Of a DNA stretch of 64,000 bases, positions 57,592 to 64,000 are shown in pieces. The notes beneath the pieces were generated by a model. It was not told the origin of the DNA. It saw nothing but the letters and a program-made list of their open reading frames with translations, and did no database searches. Within the stretch, counting starts at the first letter, position 1. Every line of letters starts with the position of its first letter. The DNA comes from Allantophomopsis cytisporea (taxonomy: Eukaryota > Ascomycota > Leotiomycetes > Phacidiales > Phacidiaceae), in the NCBI GenBank assembly GCA_024752435.1, contig CP103028.1, positions 1,178,001 through 1,242,000 of the forward strand. Reading direction: 5' to 3'. The position numbers and the translations under genes were made by a program.

Positions 57592-59343
57592 TTTCCGTAA
57601 ATGACAAGACTTTCACAGGATTGCAAGCACATCAACAGAAGAAGTAGAACTCCATGAAAAATAGTCAAACGCAGAATGGAGAATGATAGTACGTCGATCT
57701 TTAGCTCGGAGCTACAGGCCGAGAAGGATTCCGACGCGGTAACCAGTCTGATTCGGCGCCGACTGGCAACTGGGAGGAAATAAGACTCTAAGTCAAGACA
57801 TAGAATTGGCTAAATAACGGTACATTAAGCTGTTCCGCAAATGACCCGAAGCTATTTTCGTTGGAGCTTTCGACTCATTGGTGTCATTCACCTAAGAAAT
57901 TTGATATTCTGCCGAAGGCGGTCTGAGTTGGAAATTCCACCATGATTTCGACATTGAGACAAGCTTTTTATGGACGACAATCCTCCGAGTGACATCGTGA
58001 CAGCTTTCTTGATTGCGATGTCGCCCTCACCCTTACTCTTCTTGTTGCTTGGGCGAGTATATAATCGAATTTCCCGACATCTCATATTTGCCATTCCAGT
58101 TATACACAGCAAACTTGACTTCTTTTTTTCCTCTTTTCTTTTCGATCCATGATTTTATCCACTCTCTGTGCCGTACTTCATTTTGCGTAACAAAATAAAC
58201 CGAGTACAAACGAAGGTAGTGTAGCCAAACGCTGGATGCCTTGATTAACAAGTTGTGAAGCGTAGTCTATCACGTAGTAGGTTGATTGTCTTTGGAGAGC
58301 TCTCTGGATGTGCTAGGAGTAGTAATACTGTGGTATATTGTGCGTGTGTAACTAGAGTTAGGTATGTACATTAGGTTTTCGAACGCGGGAACCGCTAGCG
58401 TCTACTAGCATACATTCATTAATTGCATCGTTATGCCTCTAAATTATGCATAAATTGTTTCACACGTGCTACAGTGGAGTTGGAGAGATCATAGGAAGTT
58501 TGATACACTGTATAGAGAACAAGAGTGAGTCGTGTAAATACTTCAAATCAAATGACTGTGTTGATATTGAATGTATACGCAGATATTCCTGCTAATCCTT
58601 TGATTACTCAAGTAATCCTTTCAACCGCTCTTTTAATGGTCAGATAGCCGTACATGTACAGGAAATGTAACACATCATCTTTGCGCTTCGGTGATTCAAA
58701 ATCTTCTCGGCTCTTTAATATCCGTTGACTTCCTATACAGATGTTGATGCAATCGAACATAAAGAAAAGGAGCTACTCTGTTAGCTACAGTATATATAAG
58801 TGGAGACAATGCATCGAATGCAACCATCATGAGATTTGCATACGAGCTACCACGCGATGGACTATCCATATTGATCGTATGTTTTAACAAAATCCCCTTG
58901 TATCAGCTGCGTGCGTCGTTGAATTCTAGGCCTTCTTTATTGGCCTTCCACCTTCTATCAACAGAGGAATAATTTAGGAAAGGGACCTTAATCATCTTGC
59001 TCGGTCTCTATCATTCAACGTTGTCTGCCGCTAAGATAAAGCCTTGTGGTGATGCTGATTACGGTTACAGTCGTTTATGCAACTGCCGACCGCGTGACCG
59101 GTAATTGAGATAGGTATCTTACAAGCTCGGCAGTATGATTACATTGTTGAGGCTCGTTGCCGTGAAGGTTGGTGGTTGGCAGCAGAGCCATAGGTGGGGG
59201 TGTACATATGTGCATCCTTGTATTCTCAAGGAAGGAGACGCGGGGAGACATTTGTAAGCTGACTGAGAGAGGGTTTTAAGTAAAGGATTTTCTATTACAG
59301 CACACATAATCTATTTCGTTCCAACTTCCTGAATAAAACAAAC
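57592..59343. other. Divergent 1.75-kb promoter region of MFS and monooxygenase genes
   Basis: No coding region is supported; a 64-codon minus-strand frame at 58696-58890 has no recognisable features. A TATATATAAG element lies near 58790 on the plus strand, too far from the monooxygenase ATG to be assigned. Confidence 0.55.
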
Positions 59344-61375
59344 ATGGCGTCTGTTCAAGCACAAGCAACGAGCCCAACGAACTGGGTCCCAATCAAGGAA
59401 GAACCAACTTTGACACAGAGAAAGCTTCGATTAGTCTGTATTGGCGCCGGGTACTCAGGATTAACACTTGCCCACAAGATCCAACATGAATACAAGCTGG
59501 AAGATCTAATTGACCTACAAATTTATGACAAGAATGCTGAGGTTGGAGGAACATGGTTTGAGAACACGTACCCCGGGGCTGCTTGGTAGGTTTCCTCTTC
59601 CAACCTTTGAGTAATGCTGGAAAGTGCTGACCCAACAAAGTGATATCCCGTCCCGTAGGTTTGATGGCATCAATCCTAACGACTTTAACTGATCTGCTGC
59701 AGATGCGTACACTTTCCTATTCGCACCGAATCCAGATTGGTCAAAATTTTACTCACCAGGCCCAGAAATTCATGCTTATATCAAGAATACTGTTGACAGA
59801 TGGGAGTTGAAAAAGCATGTGCAGTTGCATTCGAAAGTTCTCGAAACTGTTTGGAATGACGAGCTGGGCAAATGGAAGATCAAGGTTCTCGTAGACGGAA
59901 GGGTAGTCGAGGATGATGCAGATATCCTTGTAAATGGATCTGGTTTTCTTAAGTGAGTTATATGACATTGAAACTTCTTGGACAGCTACTAAATATACCT
60001 CGTAGCAAATGGAAGTGGCCAAGCATACCTGGCATAGATGACTTCCAAGGCAAACTTGTGCATACTGCTGCATGGTAAGTATCTAGATTTCGGAGACTCT
60101 TCGGTCTAATAACGTATAGGGACAATGACTACGACTGGGCGGGTAAGAAAGTCGCCGTGATCGGCAATGGCTCTTCTGGTATTCAAGTTGTTGCAGCAAT
60201 GCAACCAAAAGTCTCGAAGCTGGTTACGTATGTACGGTCACCTACCTGGATCTCTGTCAATTTCTGCGCGGACAAAGCGAAAGACGGTAAGAATTTCGAA
60301 TATTCGGAGGAGCAAAAAAGACTATTCAGGGAGAGTCCTGAGACTCATTTGGCACTTCGCAAGGAGCTTGAGGCCTCGTAAGTTGCGGTTTCAATCTATG
60401 TCCGCCTTTTCTATAATTAATGAGCTTCTGGGTAAAGTACTCTTGTTGATATGATACTATTCACGCAGAGTTAATGGCTTTTTTTTCGGTATGTGCGTCG
60501 GGCATCCAGCTCAACAAGGACTCGAGGATGCATGCAAGGCTCAGATGAATGAGATCCTCAAGGATCACCCAGATATGGCTTCAAAGATGATTCCGGGCTT
60601 CCACCCTGGCTGTCGTCGGCTATCACCAGGTGAAGGCTATCTGGAGGCACTGAAAGAACCCAATGCCAGCATTTCTTGGTCTCCGATCGAGGCAATCACA
60701 GAGAAGGGTATCAAGACCTCTGAAGGCGAAGAAGAGTTTGATTTGATTGTTTGTGCAACTGGTTTCGACACCTCATTTATTCCTGCTTGGAAACTAGCTG
60801 GTCTTGAAGGTGCAACACTTGAGGAGAGATGGAAGACCAATCCCGACGCTTTCTTCGCAGTTCAGGTTGATACTATGCCAAATTACTTCATGTTTAACGG
60901 TCCCAATTGCCCAATCTCACATGGCTCAGTTCTGACACAAGTTTCGTGGACTTGTGATTACATCCTGCGCTGGGCTTCGAAAATCGCAAAACAAGATATC
61001 AAGTACCTTTCAACTTTCATTTTCCTCGCTGTCAATGAAATATGTTGCTAACCCACTTTCTGAAGGTCTCTAACACCAAAGTCCGAGGCAGTCGCCGACT
61101 ACAACACATACGCGCAGGAGCTGCTCAAACGCACCGTTTGGGCTGACAACTGCCGTTCATGGTACAAAAACGGCAAGGAAACAGGGACAGTTACTGGCAC
61201 ATATCCCGGTTCCATCCTAAATTTCAAGGATGCTCTGGAGAACATTGGCTCAGAGCATTTCGATATCGTCTGGAAGAGCAAGAACCGCTTCAGGTGGTTG
61301 GGCAATGGACAGAGCGTGTGGGATAAGGATGGAACAGGAAATCTGGCTTATTATATGGATGAAATGAAGATCTAA
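59344..61375 (+). CDS. Baeyer-Villiger-type flavin monooxygenase
   Basis: Seven exons: 59344-59585, 59641-59654, 59703-59952, 60006-60074, 60120-60377, 60469-61002 and 61066-61375; 558 residues, in frame throughout. Exon 2 is only 14 nt and supplies the CDIPS residues after YPGAA. Role: FAD- and NADPH-dependent oxygen insertion next to a ketone (ester or lactone formation), or related oxidation. Visible motifs: FAD-binding GAGYSG at 34-39, EVGGTWFENTYPGAACD, the Baeyer-Villiger fingerprint FQGKLVHTAAWD at 182-193, and the NADPH Rossmann motif GNGSSG at 207-212. DLIVCATGFDTSFIP is the typical C-terminal ATG motif. It is closest to the 4-hydroxyacetophenone/steroid monooxygenase group. No signal peptide. 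Substrate unknown. Confidence 0.93.
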
Positions 61376-62255
61376 GGGGTCAAATACTAAGCTTAAGCCC
61401 TGGGAGCTAACTTTACAGGCACCAAGTTCTAGTCAATCCTCCCGTTTTACACACAAAATAGTAACAACCAACTCATAACCCAGAGGAGTAATCTACAACA
61501 ATATTTCACTCGTAAGAATTGTAAACGATAACAGTGTATTCTGCCAAGATGCCATTGTAATTCCCTTCTTGACTGAGCTTCGTAAAGCACGACAATCGCT
61601 CACCATGCCTGTCTCTATGACATAGGGCGTGGATTAATGTAGCCATTGATATCGCCATCGCTGCGAAGGTTCTGACTGACGCCTATTCGCACCGTGATCA
61701 GCAGCGCGCTGGGAGTTTAGTACCTACAGGATCTAAGTTTCCTGTGATGCATTCTAACCATACTCGAGAGTGAAGTCTGAGAGGATACTAAATTAAAGTT
61801 ACCAAGGTAACTGAACTTCGAGACTTGATATGTTCTTAGGAGTCATAGGAGCTGAGCAGTTGCAGTGGGGTAAGTGGCCTTTGCGGGGTTGTGAGATGGA
61901 TAAAAAAGTAACATCTTTATGCTAGTATTTTGTGGGTCGGCTTATCAGAAGATGGCAATTGCGGTGGTCAAGGTTGCCATCAGGTAATGTGAAACCTTGG
62001 CAGACAACTGCCGCATTATCCAAGAAAAACTCATTTATATTTCTCGCCACTGGTTAACAATGGAAAATGCACAAGAAGATTCCCTGTAGCACTGTATGCA
62101 TCTGGTCGTCATATGCGTGCTTTTCAACGTGTTCGCTGAGTTATAAGTAGTAAGTGAAGCTGACTCTCCCTATGTCCCTATCCTACCATTTGTATCAGTC
62201 CTTACCTTGCCTCCGATATCTTTTAAGTCTCTTGTCAAATCTCGCAGTTATCAAG
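61376..62255. other. Intergenic, no gene seen
   Basis: About 880 bp between two plus-strand genes; a near-palindrome GTTACCAAGGTAAC at 61798-61811 is the only local structure noticed. Confidence 0.55.
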
Positions 62256-63427
62256 ATGCGCCTTTTCATTTGTATCCTTCCCCTGCTTCTCCCCACAATC
62301 CAAGCTCTGGTACCTTCCACAGCAGTAAAGATCCTGACCCAAGGTGCCGTCGGCACCCATTTCGAGAATATCGCTCTTACGCCATCCAATGACCTCCTCG
62401 TAACTCGCAGCGATACACCACTTCTGCAACTCATCTCACCAGAATCAGAGGCAGTCTTCAACGTCACACGATTCTCTTCCGTCTACTACGGCTGCGAAGG
62501 TATCATATCAGACCCCGTCTTCACCTCGATATACTATGTCGTTGTCTCTGCCCCTTACAATTCCGACTTCATAAAGACGACAGACACCAGCTATGCTGTT
62601 TTTAAAGTCGACATGTCAACCTTCCAGGCTCTTAACGGCGAAGTAGTACGCAATGCAAGCATCACAAAGGTAGCTGATCTCCCCAAAGCGGCACTTCTAA
62701 ATGGTATAACACTGCTGCAAGGGAACTCGTTACAAGAAATTACGTCTTTCGGGCCGAGGCTACTTATTGCGGACTCAAATCGTGGGAGTGTATGGAGACT
62801 GGATGTTTGCTCTGGTAACTCAACGGAAATTATAAAGGATGAGAGGATGACGTACTCAAGTAATGCTACTTTGAAGTTAGGCATTAATGGAATAAAGATG
62901 AAGGATGGATGGTTGTACTGGTCAAATACGGTGCGTCGTTCCCATTCCCCCAAATATAGCTCTTTGAATTTCCTGAGTAAAGAATGTGTGATTCCGGGCT
63001 GATTAATTAGGGCAATCCAATCCTTTCCCGTATCCCAATCGATGCTAACGGTCTCCCAACTGGACCGTCAGAGACTGTCGTGGACGTGGAAGGTGTAGAT
63101 GACTTTGTTTTCCGCGCGGATGGAACCGCATGGATGATGCAGAACTTGCTGGACGAGATAAGTGTGGTTGAGAATGGGACAGTGATCCCAGTGGCAGGAA
63201 GTCCAAACACATCGCTGCTAGCAGGCCTTACAGCAGGAGCTTTCGGACTAGTGAAGGGCACGGAGAATCTTTTGTTTGCGACTGCTATGGGAGGTGAGTT
63301 ATGCTGAGATATATCTTGAGGCTGAAAACTGACGAGAATAGGCACCGTGAAGGGGTCTGATGTCGGAGGAAAGGTTATAGTAATTGATACTGGATTCTGG
63401 CCCTCCGCTCATAGGAAAGTATGGTAG
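62256..63427 (+). CDS. Secreted SMP-30/gluconolactonase-like beta-propeller
   Basis: Three exons: 62256-62930, 63011-63293 and 63342-63427; 347 residues. Introns are 80 nt (GTGCGT..TTAATTAG) and 48 nt (GTGAGT..CTGACGAGAATAG). A signal peptide (MRLFICILPLLLPTIQA) was used to choose this ATG over one 34 codons upstream. Repeating blade-like segments fit a six-bladed propeller: FENIALTPSNDLLVTR, LLNGITLLQGN, LLIADSNRGSVWRLD, GINGIKMKDGWLYWSNT and DDFVFRADGTAWMMQN. The NGI/DS/GIN motifs match metal-site regions of SMP-30-type lactonases, though many secreted fungal members have no known substrate. Several N-glycosylation sites are present. It follows the monooxygenase gene on the same strand. Confidence 0.88.
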
Positions 63428-64000
63428 AGCACTAGTTAAGAGACACGAGGTGTGATAGACTTGTGTATATAGCAGCCTATGCTGAAAAATTTGCACATCA
63501 ATGAGGTTGAAAGATGAAGGTGATGGATACAAATCATTGCGACTATTACTTCCGAAATGAAGAGTTCCTGATTAAAAAATGCAGAATCCTACATCCATAC
63601 ATAATTTGTTATTTCTGAAAGTGCTACGGCGGGGGTGCTAACAATGAAGACCCCTGTTGCGGCAGTAGGTTTGGCGAATTGTATTTTACTATTGAAATGT
63701 TAGTATCAATTCCTGTAAGATCTCTTGAAAGTTTTCGAAGCTTTCAATCTGAATTTTCTTGCACTGAATGAACTATGCTTAGTTTGGGATGAGACGAAGA
63801 CCTATGAATGAGAACTTGAGCATTCATAATTTCGAGGTTTCCGTCTTGGTATATCTCTCTAATGGAGATTGCTTTAATACAATTCAACGACTAGCTTGAA
63901 TTTAGCAGGAACACTACGCAAATAATATGGTTAGTTAATCACCTAATCATGAGCTTCGTTTTTGACTTTCGGTATCAGACTTGTCAAGGTTGACTGTTAG
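63428..64000. other. AT-rich end of window, no gene seen
   Basis: No coding region or repeat array is seen in the last 570 bp. Confidence 0.6.

Overview
The window looks like nuclear DNA of a filamentous ascomycete. Genes are mostly 1-7 exons, with short GT..AG introns (about 45-105 nt) carrying CTAAC/CTGAC-like branch sites. The gene set (Pot1, importin alpha, cohesin Scc3, Iba57, Hnt3/aprataxin, urease accessory UreD, an AspRS-DUF2156 fusion) is Pezizomycotina-like. A leotiomycete of the Sclerotiniaceae type is my best guess from overall feel of the proteins, but nothing in the window proves it. No rRNA, confident tRNA, transposon or CRISPR was seen.

Layout. 0.7-3.2 kb: a fungal NLR-type N-terminal-domain protein (minus). 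4.7-5.6 kb: aprataxin-like DNA repair hydrolase (plus), possibly with a small divergent gene. 6.0-8.2 kb: secreted GH78-like glycosidase (minus). 8.9-11.7 kb: five-exon Pot1 telomere protein (minus), divergent from three-exon importin alpha (12.3-14.2 kb, plus) across a promoter with three ACGCGT boxes and a CACGTG palindrome. 14.2-23.4 kb: nine kilobases without a convincing gene, rich in microsatellites, a Z-DNA-type tract and a G-quadruplex-type tract, ending at a strongly codon-biased secreted Ser-rich/Cys-rich protein (23.4-24.3 kb). 27.2-30.2 kb: two tandem C2H2 zinc-finger paralogues, the second with an in-frame stop. 31.0-31.6 kb: RidA/YjgF protein. 32.4-35.5 kb: AspRS-DUF2156 fusion matching ergosteryl-aspartate synthase ErdS. 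39.0-40.4 kb: HSL-type alpha/beta hydrolase, divergent from erdS and a candidate for the matching Erg-Asp hydrolase. 41.7-43.4 kb: six-exon orphan nuclear-looking protein. 43.7-44.9 kb: secreted alpha/beta hydrolase. 45.7-46.2 kb: a three-exon secreted PAN/Apple-like cysteine-rich protein that is invisible to plain ORF calling. 46.8-47.8 kb: UreD. 48.1-51.7 kb: cohesin Scc3 with an apparent +1 frameshift. 52.6-53.5 kb: J-protein. 53.8-55.0 kb: Iba57/CAF17. 56.0-57.6 kb: Dal5-type MFS permease. 59.3-61.4 kb: seven-exon Baeyer-Villiger-type monooxygenase. 62.3-63.4 kb: secreted SMP-30/gluconolactonase-like beta-propeller.

How genes may work together. ErdS plus the neighbouring hydrolase would form the write/erase pair of tRNA-dependent sterol aspartylation. 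The MFS permease, flavin monooxygenase and lactonase-like protein could form a small catabolic group (uptake, Baeyer-Villiger oxidation, ester/lactone hydrolysis). Pot1, importin alpha and Scc3 carry ACGCG-type clusters upstream, suggesting shared G1/S (MBF-type) timing. These links are inference from position and motifs. Splice sites were placed by eye, using reading-frame continuity and family conservation.
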